The position numbers and the translations under genes were made by a program. A stretch of DNA of 64,000 nt from Piscinibacter aquaticus (GTDB lineage Bacteria > Pseudomonadota > Gammaproteobacteria > Burkholderiales > Burkholderiaceae_C). Shown piece by piece: positions 43,599 to 53,138 of this stretch. The notes beneath the pieces were generated by a model, which ran no database searches, had not been told where the DNA came from, and worked only from the letters and a program-made list of their open reading frames with translations. Each line of letters opens with the position of its first letter. Position 1 is the stretch's first letter. Where the stretch lies: positions 248,001-312,000 of the forward strand of contig VOPW01000001.1 of assembly GCA_007994965.1 (NCBI GenBank), given 5' to 3'.

Positions 43599-44060
43599 AT
43601 GGCCCGCCCCCCAAGATTCCGGAATCGGTGCTCGTCGTCATCCACAGCCCGGCGCTCGAGGTGCTGCTGATCGAGCGCGCCGACGTGCCGGGCACTGGCA
43701 GAGCGTGACGGGCTCGAAGGACAGCGAGGACGAGCCCTTCGAGGACACCGCGATCCGCGAGGTGGCCGAGGAGACCGGCATCGTGATCGGCTCGGATCGC
43801 GTGCCGCGCGACGCCCTGGTCGACTGGAACTTGCGCAATGTCTACGAGATCTTCCCGGCCTGGCGGCATCGTTATGCGCCGGGCGTCACGCGCAACACCG
43901 AGCATGTGTTCGGCCTGACGGTGCCGCGCGACACACCCATCGTGCTGGCCCCGCGAGAACACCTCGCCGGCGCTGGCTGCCGTGGCGGGAGGCGGCCGAC
44001 AGCTGCTTCTCGTTCAGCAACGCCGAGGCGATCCTGCAATTGCCGCGCTTCGCCCGATGA
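43599..44060 (+). CDS. nudB: Dihydroneopterin triphosphate pyrophosphohydrolase NudB
   Basis: Nudix hydrolase that removes pyrophosphate from dihydroneopterin triphosphate in folate synthesis. About 154 residues. The Nudix box is GSKDSEDEPFEDTAIREVAEETGI with REVAEETG as the metal-binding core, preceded by WQSVTG, a NudB marker; it ends CFSFSNAEAILQLPRF. Position after aspS is conserved widely. Three frame breaks: ~43611 (run of C one short), ~43696 and ~43970 (both fit CCTGG losses, the second restoring LAWRWLPW). The stop overlaps the next start (ATGA). Confidence 0.92.
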
Positions 44061-44836
44061 AATCCCTTCCGCATTCCACCTACGGCCACGGCGACACGCT
44101 GCGCGTGGCCACCTACAACATCCACAAGGGCGTGCGCGGCGTGGGCCCGCGCAAGCGCCTGGAGATCCACAACCTCGGCCTGGGCATCGAGGCGCTCGAC
44201 GCCGATCTGGTCTTCCTGCAGGAGGTACGCAGCTTCCACCACCGCGAGGCGCGGCGCTTCGAGCGCACCTCGTTCGGCTGGCCGAAGGAAGGGCAGGCCG
44301 ATTTCCTCGCGCCGGATGGCTACGAGGTGGCCTACCGCACCAATGCCGTCACCCGCCACGGCGAGCACGGCAACGCGCTGCTGTCGCGCTGGCCGCTCGG
44401 CGACATCGGCCACCACGACGTCAGCGACCACCGCTTCGAGCAGCGCGGGCTGCTGCACGTGCCGGTCACCTGGAACGGGCTGCTGGTGCACGCGATCGTC
44501 GCCCACCTCGGGCTGATGCACGCCAGCCGCGTGCGCCAGGTCGAGCGGCTGGCGGCCTTCATCGAGGCCCATGTGCCGGCCGGCGAGGCGATGGTGGTGG
44601 CCGGCGACTTCAACGACTGGGGCGAGAAGCTCGATGCGCCGATGCGCGACTGCGGCCTCGAGCGCGCCGAGTCGGGTGGCCGGCTCAACACCTTCCCGTC
44701 GCGGGTGCCGGTGTTCTCGCTCGACCGCATCTACACCCGCGGGTTGCGCTGCGTGGCCAGCACCGTGCCGCGCGGCACGGTCTGGGCGCGCATGTCCGAC
44801 CACCTGCCGCTGGTGGCCGATTTCGTCGCCGCATGA
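44057..44836 (+). CDS. Endonuclease/exonuclease/phosphatase (EEP) family protein, YbhP-like
   Basis: 259 residues with the DNase I-like fold: ATYNIHKGVRG (Asn metal ligand), FLQEVRSF (Glu), the catalytic His in AHLGLMHASR, GDFNDWG (Asp/Asn) and SDHLPLVADF at the end (Asp-His). No signal peptide. In E. coli the homologue ybhP sits next to clsB (ybhO), as here, so it may act in cardiolipin metabolism, though its substrate is not known. Translation is coupled to nudB by an ATGA overlap. Confidence 0.9.
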   Translation: MKSLPHSTYGHGDTLRVATYNIHKGVRGVGPRKRLEIHNLGLGIEALDADLVFLQEVRSFHHREARRFERTSFGWPKEGQADFLAPDGYEVAYRTNAVTRHGEHGNALLSRWPLGDIGHHDVSDHRFEQRGLLHVPVTWNGLLVHAIVAHLGLMHASRVRQVERLAAFIEAHVPAGEAMVVAGDFNDWGEKLDAPMRDCGLERAESGGRLNTFPSRVPVFSLDRIYTRGLRCVASTVPRGTVWARMSDHLPLVADFVAA

Positions 44837-44846
44837 TCGCCACCGC

Positions 44847-46063
44847 ATGAAGGGCGATGCGCCGCGCGCGGATCACGAGCTGACGCTGCTCAAGGGCGCC
44901 GTCGAGCTGTTCCCCGCGATGGTCCAGGCCATCGATGCGGCACGCAGCCGGTGATGCTCGAGACCTACATCTTCGACTTCAGCCATTCGGCGCTGACGGT
45001 GGCCGAAGCGCTGGAGCGCGCCGCCGCGCGCGGCGTGACGGTGCGGGTGGTGGTCGATGGCGTGGGCACCGGCGAGGTGCCCGGCGAATGGCACGCCCGC
45101 TGGGCCGCGGCCGGCGTGCGCTGGCGCGTCTTCAACCCGGCACGCGGCTGGCGGCTGCTGGTGCCGCGCGGCTGGCGCCGGCTGCACCGCAAGCTGTGCG
45201 TGGTCGATGGCGACGTGGCCTTCTGCGGCGGCATCAACCTGCTCGACGACCACCACGACCCGAACCACGGCGCGCTGGCGCAGCCGCGGCTGGACTTCGC
45301 GGTGCGCGTGCGCGGCCCGCTGGTCGGCGACGTGCACGACACGATGACGCGGCTGTGGTGGCGCCTGCAGACCGCGCGCAAGCTGCGCCAGGCCGATCCG
45401 GAAGGCACGCTCGCCGCGGTGCGCGCCGCGGCGCACGCCGGCGTCGAGGAGCCTACGCACAGCCGCCGCATCCGCCCTGGCATGCGCGCCTCGCTGGTGC
45501 TGCGCGACAACTTCCGCTTCCGCCGCCGCATCGAGAGCGTCTACCGGCTGGCAATCGCGCAGGCGCGGCGCGAGATCGTCATCGCCAACGCCTACTTCGT
45601 GCCCGGCGTGCAGCTGCAGCGGGCGCTGATCCGCGCGGCGCAGCGCGGCGTGAAGATCACGCTGCTGCTGCAGGGGCGCTACGAGTACTTCATGCAGTAC
45701 CACGCCAGCCGCGCCGTCTACGGCCCGATGCTCGAGGCCGGCATCGAGATCTTCGAGTACGAGGCCAGCTTCCTGCACGCCAAGGTGGCGGTGATGGACA
45801 CGCCGCACGGCGCGCTGGCGACGGTGGGGTCGTCCAACCTCGATCCGTTCAGCCTGCTGCTGGCGCGCGAGGCCAACGTGTTCGTACGCGACGACGGCTT
45901 CGCCGCCGAGGTGATGGGCCACCTGCGCCACGCCATCGCGCACCAGGGCCGGCGCGTCGCGCCCGATGCCCACCTGCGCCGCTCGCTGGCCACGCGGCTG
46001 GCGAACTGGCTGGCCTATGCTGGCATGCGGCTGATGATTCTCATCGCAGGCAAGCGCTACTGA
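44847..46063 (+). CDS. clsB: Cardiolipin synthase ClsB
   Basis: Phospholipase D superfamily enzyme forming cardiolipin from two phosphatidylglycerols. About 405 residues. HKD motif 1 is HRKLCVVDG (His114) and motif 2 is HAKVAVMD (His311) followed by GSSNLDPFS. It lacks N-terminal transmembrane helices, as ClsB does. The frame breaks at ~44952: agccggtgatg for either agccgggtgatg or agccaggtgatg. Ten bases after the EEP gene, likely cotranscribed with it. Confidence 0.93.
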
Positions 46064-46118
46064 GACGCGGCTGCCGTATTGCGCGCGATCAAGCATCCGG
46101 CGTCCTGCGCCTGCTCGA

Positions 46119-46472
46119 ATGGGGTGCATGCGCTCCTGGATCGTCGGCTGCCTCTCGGTGCTGCTCCTCGTCGGCTGCGACACGACCCCGAAGGCGCCGG
46201 CGCTGGCGGCAGTCCGGCTGGACTTTCTCGTCGAGGCTCAGACGACGTCCGATCAGTGCATTGCGCGCCTCGGGCCGCCGAGCCGCGATCTCCCGGCGGG
46301 AGAGGGTGGGCGTGTGATGACCTGGCGCCTGGGCGAGGATGGCGATGGGCTGCACCCGCTGCCGGTGCCCGGCGCATGGTTCGACTACGGCAAGCGCGTC
46401 AGCCTGGTGCTGGTGTTCGACTCGACGGGCCGCTTGGCGCGACAGTCCCTCGTGCGCGCAGCGGGTGGATGA
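46119..46472 (+). CDS. Small lipoprotein with a BamE/SmpA-like pattern
   Basis: 117 residues. Lipobox LLLVGC gives a lipidated Cys ~20 residues in, after a hydrophobic signal. The mature part (TTSDQCIARLGPPSRDL, then VMTWRLGEDGDG and KRVSLVLVFDSTGRLARQSLV) follows the rhythm of the SmpA/BamE fold: a 'rLGpP' turn, a strand, a long loop, and a final 'v.F.d.GrL...' strand. No real family assignment was possible. Precedes a second lipoprotein by 2 bases. The start could also be the ATG at 46128. Confidence 0.55.
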   Translation: MGCMRSWIVGCLSVLLLVGCDTTPKAPALAAVRLDFLVEAQTTSDQCIARLGPPSRDLPAGEGGRVMTWRLGEDGDGLHPLPVPGAWFDYGKRVSLVLVFDSTGRLARQSLVRAAGG

Positions 46473-46473
46473 G

Positions 46474-47288
46474 ATGGCCAATCCGGACCGTGGTCACTGG
46501 TGGGTCGCGTTGCTGGCTGGGCTGCTCGCCGGCTGCATTGCCGTGCCGATCCCGGGTGATCGAAGCCGCGTGCGTGACCACCTTGGCGAGGCCGCCGTGC
46601 CGGGTTGGCAAGCGGGGGTGACGCGGCGGAAGACGTGCTGCTCGCGCTCGGTGACCCCGACGACGCGGCCCCGGACGGGAGCTGGTTGGCGTGGGAGGAC
46701 TTTCGCGGCACGGGACACCTGCTGGTCCTGACCGGCGGGCCCTACGTGATGGGTGGCTTCGAGACCAAGGACGTGCTGCACTATCGCAAGCACTACGTCT
46801 TCTTCGACCGCGAGGGCCGCTTTCGCGCCAGCGTCGTCGATGCCGGCAGCTGCAAGCCGCCCTCGCCGTGCCTCGAGGCGTCGCTGCCGCTGACGTTGGC
46901 GAAGGTGCGCACGGATCTTCTGCTCCAGCCAGTGCTGCTCGCTGACGAGTCGGTGCTGGAGCGCCTCGCCGGGGCCGTGAGGCGCGATGGCGGTCGCTGG
47001 ATTCCCGGGGTGGTGGCGGTGACCTCGAAGGTTGTCGTCTTTCTCGATTCGCATGACGACTGGCCGCCTCTGCGCCCCGTGATGCGCCTTCCCCATGCGG
47101 AATGGGGCGTGGTCGAGAGGGCGGGTGACGACGGCGCAGACGGCGTCGCGGCCATCACCCGTCGCGACGGATCACGCCAGCTCTTCGCCTTCAAGCCCTA
47201 CCCGATCGAGCCACCGCTCGACGCGCCGCCGTTCGACCGCGATCGCGCCGGCCATCTGCTCGAGGCAATCCGCGTGCTGCGTCCCTAG
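46474..47288 (+). CDS. Lipoprotein with BamE-like and possible PH-like parts
   Basis: About 271 residues. Signal peptide with lipobox LLAGC (Cys near residue 21). A BamE-like segment follows (DAAEDVLLALGDPDDAAPDGS), then WEDFRGTGHLLVL. The C-terminal ~110 residues (VAVTSKVVVFLDSHDDWPPLR ... GVAAITRRDGSRQLFAFKP) have the strand rhythm of a PH-like barrel. No confident homology. Frame break at ~46612, a run of G one short. It follows the other lipoprotein closely and was probably produced by duplication of a shared segment. No close partner genes suggest its role. Confidence 0.5.
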
Positions 47289-47326
47289 CGACCTGTCGCC
47301 GCTGCGGCGGTCGCTAGGATGGGCCG

Positions 47327-48332
47327 ATGCGCAACGATCTTGTCGTGCGTCGCCCCGAAGGTCTGTACTGCCCGCCGGGTGACTTCTACATCGACCCCTG
47401 GCGGCCGGTCGACCGCGCGGTGATCACCCATGCGCACGCCGACCACGCCCGCCGCGGCCATGGCCACTACCTCGCCGCGGCGCCGGCCGAGGGCGTGCTG
47501 CGCGCGCGGCTGGGCGAGATCACGCTGCAGCCGCTGGCCTATGGCGAGGTGATCGAGCACCGCGGCGTGCGCATCAGCCTGCATCCGGCCGGCCACGTGC
47601 TCGGCTCGGCGCAGGTGCGCATCGAGTACGGCGGCCGGTGTGGGTGGCCTCGGGCGACTACTTCGTCAGCGGCGCGGGCGACGACAACCGAACCTGCGCG
47701 CCCTTCGAGCCGGTGCGCTGCGACTGCTTCATCACCGAATCGACCTTCGGCCTGCCGATCTACCGCTGGCGGCCACAGCGCGAGGTGTTCGCCGACGTCG
47801 ATGCGTGGTGGCGCGCCAATGCCGCGGCCGGGCGTGCCAGCGTGCTGATGGGCTACAGCTTCGGCAAGGCGCAGCGCATCCTCGCCGGTGTCGATGCCTC
47901 GATCGGGCCCATCCTCGTGCACGGTGCGGTGGAGCCGCTCAACGAGGCCTACCGCGCGGCCGGCGTGGCGCTGCCGGCCACGCAGCTCGCCACCGAGGTG
48001 AAGGACAAGGCCGTGCTCTCGCGGGCGCTGGTGGTGGCGCCACCCGCGGTGGCGGGCTCAGCCGGCTGAAGCGCTTCGGCGAGGCCAGCGATGCCTTCGC
48101 CAGCGGCTGGATGCAGCTGCGCGGCGCGCGCCGCCGGCAGGGCGTGGACCGCGGCTTCGTGCTCTCGGACCACGCCGACTGGCCGGGCCTGCAGCGCGCC
48201 ATTGCGGCCACCGGCGCGAGCCGTGTGATCGTGACGCATGGCTACGAAGCGGTGATGGTGCGCTGGCTCACCGAACGGGGCCTGCAGGCCGGATCCTTCG
48301 CCACCGAATACGGCAACGAGGAGCCGGCATGA
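47327..48332 (+). CDS. Ligase-associated DNA exonuclease (metallo-beta-lactamase fold)
   Basis: About 335 residues of the MBL/beta-CASP type. The metal motif HAHADH has His35, His37, Asp39 and His40; later ligands are in HPAGHVLGSA, SGDYFVSG, ESTFGLP and SDHADWPGL. It belongs to the group found next to ATP-dependent ligases and a Lhr-type helicase (the Lhr-Core / ligase / exonuclease / phosphoesterase set known from Pseudomonas putida), acting in DNA repair. Frame breaks at ~47637 (CCGGG to CCGG) and ~48061 (agccggctgaag for agcctggctgaag). The stop overlaps the ligase start (ATGA). Confidence 0.92.
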
Positions 48333-50013
48333 AGCGCTTCGCGCGGCTCTTCGCCGAACTCGATGCGAGCACGGCCACGAACGAGAAGCTCGCGGCGCTG
48401 CAGCGCTACTACGCCGAGGCGCCGGCCGCCGATGCCGCCTGGGCCACCTACTTCCTCGCCGGCGGCAAGCCGCGCCAGACCGTGCCCACCGCGGCGTTGC
48501 GCACGCTGGCCGCGAAGCGCGCCGGCATCGACGAATGGCTGTTCGAGGAGTGCTACCAGCCGTCGGCGATCTGGCCGAGACCATCGCCCATGTGCTGCCA
48601 TCGCCCTCGCAGTGCAGCGATCTCGGCCTGGCGCGCTGGGTGGAGGACCGGCTGCTGCCACTGCGCGGCGCCGAGCCCTCGCAGCAGGCCGAGCGCCTGC
48701 TCGCGTGGTGGGACGAGCTGGAGACGCAAGAGCGCTTCCTGCTGATCAAGCTGATCGGCGGTGGCTTCCGCGTCGGCGTCAGCAAGCTGCTGGTGCAGCG
48801 GGCGCTGGCGGCGCATGCCGGGCTCGACGCCAAGCTCGTCGCCCAGCGCATGATGGGCTACACCGATGCCGGCGCGCGGCCTGACGCAGCCGCGTTCGAG
48901 GCGCTGCTCGCGCCGGCAGGCGAAGGCCGCTCCGCGCTCGGCCAGCCCTATCCGTTCTTTCTCGCCCATGCACTCGACCTGCCGCGTGCCGAATTCGAGG
49001 CGAAGCTCGGCCCGCCCGCCGATTGGCTGGTGGAGTGGAAGTACGACGGCATCCGTGCGCAGATCGTGCGGCGTGGCGGGCAGTGCTGGATCTGGTCGCG
49101 CGGCGAAGAGCTGGTGACCGAGCGCTTCCCGGAGCTCGTTTCGGCCGCCGAATCGCTGCCCGATGGCACCGTTCTCGACGGCGAGATCGTTGCGTGGAAG
49201 GACGCCGCCCTCGCGCCCTTCCAGCTGCTGCAGCAGCGCATCGCCCGCAAGTCGCTGACGAAGAAGGTGCTCACCGAGGCGCCGGTGGCCTTCATCGCCT
49301 ATGACCTGCTCGAAGCGCAGGGCGAAGACTGGCGCGAGCGGCCGCAACACGAGCGCCGCGCGCGGCTCGAGGCGCTGCTGCAGGGCCAGCCGCTGCAGCT
49401 CGCCCACAGTGGAAGGCGACAGCTGGGACACGCTGGCCATGGCGCGCGAGCAGTCGCGCGACCGGCGCGTCGAGGGCTTCATGCTCAAGCACCGCGAGGC
49501 GCGCTACGGCAGCGGCCGCACGAAGGCGGACGGCACCGGTGGAAGTGGAAGATCGAGCCCCTCTCGGTCGATGCCGTGCTGGTCTATGCGCAGGCCGGCC
49601 ACGGCCGCCGCGCCAGCGTCTATACCGACTACACCTTTGCGGTGTGGAGCCGCGCGCCGCGCGATGCCGCCGAGGCGCAGGCGGTGCTCGACGCCATCGA
49701 ACGCCGCGAGCCGGCGCAGCCCGGCGCGCTGCAGCTGGTGACCTTCGCCAAGGCCTACTCGGGCCTGAGCGACGCCGAGTTCCGCGAGGTCGACCGCGTG
49801 ATCCGCCAGACCACGATCGAGAAGTTCGGCCCGGTGCGCAGCGTGAAGCCTTCGCTGGTGTTCGAGCTCGGCTTCGAAGGCATCGGCCGCAGCCCGCGGC
49901 ACAAGAGCGGCATCGCGGTGCGCTTCCCGCGCATGCTGCGCATCCGCGCCGACAAGCCGCTGCACGAGGCCGACACGCTGCAGACGCTGGAGGCCCTGCT
50001 CGGCGTGGCATGA
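48329..50013 (+). CDS. ATP-dependent DNA ligase
   Basis: About 562 residues. N-terminal DNA-binding domain (ERFLLIKLIGGGFRVGVSKLLVQRAL), nucleotidyltransferase motif I with adenylated Lys238 in EWKYDGIRAQ, motif IIIa-like TVLDGEIVAWKD, motif IV VEGFMLKH and motif V TWWKWKIEP, then an OB domain. This is the ligase of the ligase-associated repair set, not the NAD+-dependent LigA. Frame breaks at ~48562 (ctaccagccgtc for ctaccaggccgtc), ~49409 (two bases short) and ~49531 (caccggtgg for cacctggtgg). Confidence 0.92.
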
Positions 50014-50034
50014 TCTCCCGCAGGAGAACACCAC

Positions 50035-50775
50035 ATGACGCGATTCGCCTTCGCGCTCGCGGCCGCCGGCGCCGCCGCCGCGCTCGCCGGCTGCGGCAAC
50101 ATCGACGAAAGCGACCCCAAGCCGCAGCTCAACGCAGTGAGCGCGCCCGGCACCGACTTCGGCCAGACGCTGGTCGGCACGCGCAAGCGGCTCGACTTCC
50201 GCCTGCGCAACAGCGACGCCGGCCTGGCGAAGGTGAAGCCGCTGGAGAACATCGTCATCGAGGCGATTCCGCCGGAGCTCGGGCCCCAGCACACCTGCCC
50301 CACACGCCTCGAAGAAGGTGACGAGTGCTTTCTCTCCGTCTACTACCAACCGGCCGCCGCAGCCTCGCTCGCCGGTGAGCTGCGCGTGACGAGCAACGCT
50401 GGCGTCGTCTCGCTGGCGCTGAGCGGCACGGCTGTCACCACGCTGAGCCCGGCCGCGGCGGCCGTCGTCTTCACCGGCAGCACCGATGGCGACTTCGGCA
50501 CCGTGGCGCGCAACGGCTCGAAGACGCAGGTCTACGTGGTTCGCAACATCGGCAATGCCGATGGCGCGCTCACCGTCACCGCGCCCACCGGCACCGGCTG
50601 GCGCGCCAGCGACGACTGCCCCGATACGTTGACGGCCGGTGCCAGCTGCAACGTCAGCGTCACGTTCTCGCCCACCGTCACCGGCATCTCGGTGCCCACG
50701 CCGCTGACGGTCAGCGTGCCCTACAACGCCGCCTACGGCGGACTGGCGCTGCCGCTCACCGGCACCGGCGGATAA
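50035..50775 (+). CDS. Choice-of-anchor D (ASH/HYDIN-like) domain lipoprotein
   Basis: 246 residues. Lipobox ALAGC after a signal peptide. Two immunoglobulin-like repeats of the ASPM/SPD-2/Hydin type follow: ...FGQTLVGTRKRLDFRLRNSD... and ...FGTVARNGSKTQVYVVRNIGN..., each ending with a C-x-n-C pair and a 'v.f.p' strand (FSPTVTG). These domains bind cell-wall or partner proteins; function here is unknown. Ends on the plus strand 43 bases into the convergent RatA-like gene. Confidence 0.8.
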   Translation: MTRFAFALAAAGAAAALAGCGNIDESDPKPQLNAVSAPGTDFGQTLVGTRKRLDFRLRNSDAGLAKVKPLENIVIEAIPPELGPQHTCPTRLEEGDECFLSVYYQPAAAASLAGELRVTSNAGVVSLALSGTAVTTLSPAAAAVVFTGSTDGDFGTVARNGSKTQVYVVRNIGNADGALTVTAPTGTGWRASDDCPDTLTAGASCNVSVTFSPTVTGISVPTPLTVSVPYNAAYGGLALPLTGTGG

Positions 50776-51200
50776 GGCGGCATCGCCTCGGCGCGCTTCA
50801 CGAAGGCATCGACCATCGAATCGGCGATGCGGTCGAACACCGGTGCCGCGGCGCGGCTGACGAAGCTGCTGCCGAATTCGTAGTCGAGTGTGAAGCCGAC
50901 GCGGCAGGCATCGGCACCCAGCGGCGCCAGCTGCCATTCACCTTCGAAGCGGCGGAACGGCCCGCTCTCCAGGTGGATCGCCATCCACTCGGGCCGCCGC
51001 TTGGGGTTGCGGGTGCGCATCTGGAACTGCGTGCCGGCCGGGCGCACGCACAGCTCGGCCGAGACCATGGCCTCGTCCCGCGCGAGGATGGTCGCCCCGG
51101 CGCACCAGGGCAGGAAGCGCGGATAGTGCTCGGCGGCCTCGATCAGATCGAACAGCTGCTCGGCGCTTCGCTCGACCAGCGCGGCGCGGCGCACCAGCAT
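50733..51200 (-). CDS. RatA-like SRPBCC (COQ10/START) family protein
   Basis: 155 residues with the START/COQ10 fold (VERSAEQLFDLIEAAEHYPRFLPWC, TLDYEFGSSFVSRAAAPVFDRIADSMVDAFVKRA). RatA is annotated as a toxin, but close relatives (COQ10) bind ubiquinone, and the menA genes are nearby. Start is the ATG at 51200; longer upstream reading only shadows the tctC gene. It overlaps the convergent lipoprotein gene at its 3' end by 43 bases. Confidence 0.82.
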   Translation of the reverse strand: MLVRRAALVERSAEQLFDLIEAAEHYPRFLPWCAGATILARDEAMVSAELCVRPAGTQFQMRTRNPKRRPEWMAIHLESGPFRRFEGEWQLAPLGADACRVGFTLDYEFGSSFVSRAAAPVFDRIADSMVDAFVKRAEAMPPYPPVPVSGSASPP

Positions 51201-51213
51201 GTCGCGGCCCGCG

Positions 51214-52197
51214 CTACAGCCGCGCGATGCGGCCCTCGGCCACCAGCGGCGCCACGGCGGCGCGGTCGGCGGCGATGCGCTCGCGCAGCGCCTGCGGCGT
51301 CGACGGCGTGATCTCGAAGCCGGCGAGTTCGGCACGCGAGACGACGTCGGTCGACGACAGTGCGGCCACGATGTCGCGCTGCAGCTGTTCGAGCACAGGC
51401 TGCGGCGCACCGGCACGCGCCACCAGCGCGGCCCAGGGGTGCATCTCCACCGCCGGGCCGCCGGATTCGGGCAGCGTCGGCAGCTCGGGGTGGGCGACGA
51501 GCCGCTGCCGCGCGGCCACGGCGAGTGCGCGCAGCTTGCCGCCGGCGATCAGCCCGGCCACGGTATTCAGGCCGAAGGCGGTGAAATCGACGTCACCCGC
51601 GGCCACCGCGGTGAAGGCCGCGCCGGCATCCTTGAAGGGCACGTGCAGCAGTTGCACGCCGGCGGCGCGGGCGAAGGTCTCGATCGCCACCGGCTGGCGT
51701 GGCCGTGCCCCAGGCTCGCATAGCTCACCGCATCGCGGCGTGCATGTGCGGCTTCGAGCATCTCGCCGACGCTGCGCCAGCGGCTGCGCGCGCCGACGAG
51801 CAGCGCGAAGGTGGCGCGAAACAGCAGCGTCAGCGGCGCGAGGTCGCGCTGCACGTCGTAGGGCAGCGTGTCGTGCAGCAGCGGGTTGACGGCCAGCGTG
51901 GCGGTGTCGGCCAGGAACAGCGTGTGGCCATCGGCCGGCGTCTGCCGCACCTCGCCGAAGGCGACGATGCCCGAGGCGCCCGGCTTGTTGTCGACGATCA
52001 CCGCCTGGCCCCATTGCCGCGTCAGTCGCTCGGCCAGCTGCGCGCTATGACATCCGGGCCCACGCCCACTGCGTAGGGCACGACGATGCGCACCGTTCGC
52101 TCGGGAAAGACCGCTGCGCGCACCGGCCGCGCCAGCGGCAGCACCAGCCCGCGGCGAGCCCGCCGAGCAGGGTCCGGCGCGAGCACGGTGGGTTCAT
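51214..52197 (-). CDS. Bug/TctC-family periplasmic solute-binding protein
   Basis: Periplasmic receptor of about 328 residues, paralogous to the one at 27980. Twin-arginine-like signal (SRRTLLGGLAAGLVLPLARP), then VRIVVPYAVGVGPDVIAR and VDNKPGASGIVAFGEVRQTPADGHTL. No TctAB genes nearby. It is the third gene of an apparent operon menG-menA-tctC: its ATG overlaps the menA stop (ATGA at 52194-52197). Frame breaks at ~52150 (gggctggtg for gggcctggtg), ~52045 and ~51703. Confidence 0.88.
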
Positions 52198-53138
52198 CGC
52201 TGCGTGTACGGAACGAGCAGCGCGCCGGCCGACAGCAGCGCCGCGAACCACAGCTCCAGCCGGAAGGTGGCGAACAGCACCTCGTTGAAGGCCGTGCCGC
52301 GCGGGCAGGTGATGAAGGCACGGCGCAGCTTCCATGCCGCCGGCAGCAGCAACAGCGGCAGCAGCAGCCCGAAGGCCTGCTCGAGGTGGCCGATCACCAG
52401 CACCAGAACGAAGGGCAGCGCCACCAGCGCGCTGAACAGCCGCCGCGAGCCCATTTCGCCGAAGGTGACGGCGAAGGTGCGCCGGCCGACCAGCCGGTCA
52501 TGCGCGATGTCGCGGTGGTTGTTGACCGCCAGCGCCGCCGCGGCGAGCGCGCCGATTGCCACCGATGCCAGCGCGGTGGTCGCGCCGATGCCGCCGGTCA
52601 GCACCCAGTCGGTGCCCATCACCGCCACCAGGCCGAAGAAGACGAAGACGGTGAGTTCGCCGAAGGGCGTGTAGGCGATCGGCCGCGGCCCGCCCATGTA
52701 GGCCAGCGCCGCCAGCAGCGAGGCCACGCCGATGGCCAGCACCGGCCAGCCGCGCCAGGCCACCAGCGCGATGCCGATCGCGGTGGCGACCAGCGCCGCG
52801 ACGACGATGCCGGCGCGCACATGGCGCACGCTCAGCCAGCCATTGGCCGTGGCCCGCGGCAGGCCGGTGCGCGTGCCGCTGCGCTCGCCGCCGCGCACGG
52901 TGTAGCCGACGTCGTTCTGCATGTTGGTGATGACCTGCATCAGCAGCGCCGCGGCCAGCACCAGCGCCGCGGCGACCCAGTCGATGCCGCCGCTGCGAAC
53001 GAAGCCCAGCGTGCCACCGACCAGCACCGGGCTGAGCGCGACCAGCAGGCTCTTCGGCCGAACCGCGACCGACCAGGCCTGCAGCGAACCGGTGCGGACC
53101 TCGGTGGCGTCGTGGGGGCGTGCTGGTTCGACGCTCAT
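52194..53138 (-). CDS. menA: 1,4-dihydroxy-2-naphthoate polyprenyltransferase MenA
   Basis: UbiA-superfamily membrane enzyme that prenylates DHNA to demethylmenaquinone. 314 residues, intact, about nine transmembrane helices. First Asp-rich motif NMQNDVGYTVRGGERSGTRTG, as in MenA rather than UbiA (NDxxD), and second motif NNHRDIAHDRLVGRRT. Together with the adjoining MenG-type methyltransferase it points to menaquinone synthesis. It overlaps both neighbours by ATGA, so the three are translated as an operon. Confidence 0.92.
   Translation of the reverse strand: MSVEPARPHDATEVRTGSLQAWSVAVRPKSLLVALSPVLVGGTLGFVRSGGIDWVAAALVLAAALLMQVITNMQNDVGYTVRGGERSGTRTGLPRATANGWLSVRHVRAGIVVAALVATAIGIALVAWRGWPVLAIGVASLLAALAYMGGPRPIAYTPFGELTVFVFFGLVAVMGTDWVLTGGIGATTALASVAIGALAAAALAVNNHRDIAHDRLVGRRTFAVTFGEMGSRRLFSALVALPFVLVLVIGHLEQAFGLLLPLLLLPAAWKLRRAFITCPRGTAFNEVLFATFRLELWFAALLSAGALLVPYTQR

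Noticed and set aside
46119-47288. Pseudogene explanation for the broken second lipoprotein
   Set aside because: The single break is in a run of G, the same error type found in essential genes here, and both halves remain well-formed.
50733-51200. RatA as part of a toxin-antitoxin system
   Set aside because: No RatB-like antitoxin gene is adjacent, and the fold is the COQ10/START type; a ubiquinone-binding role is as likely.
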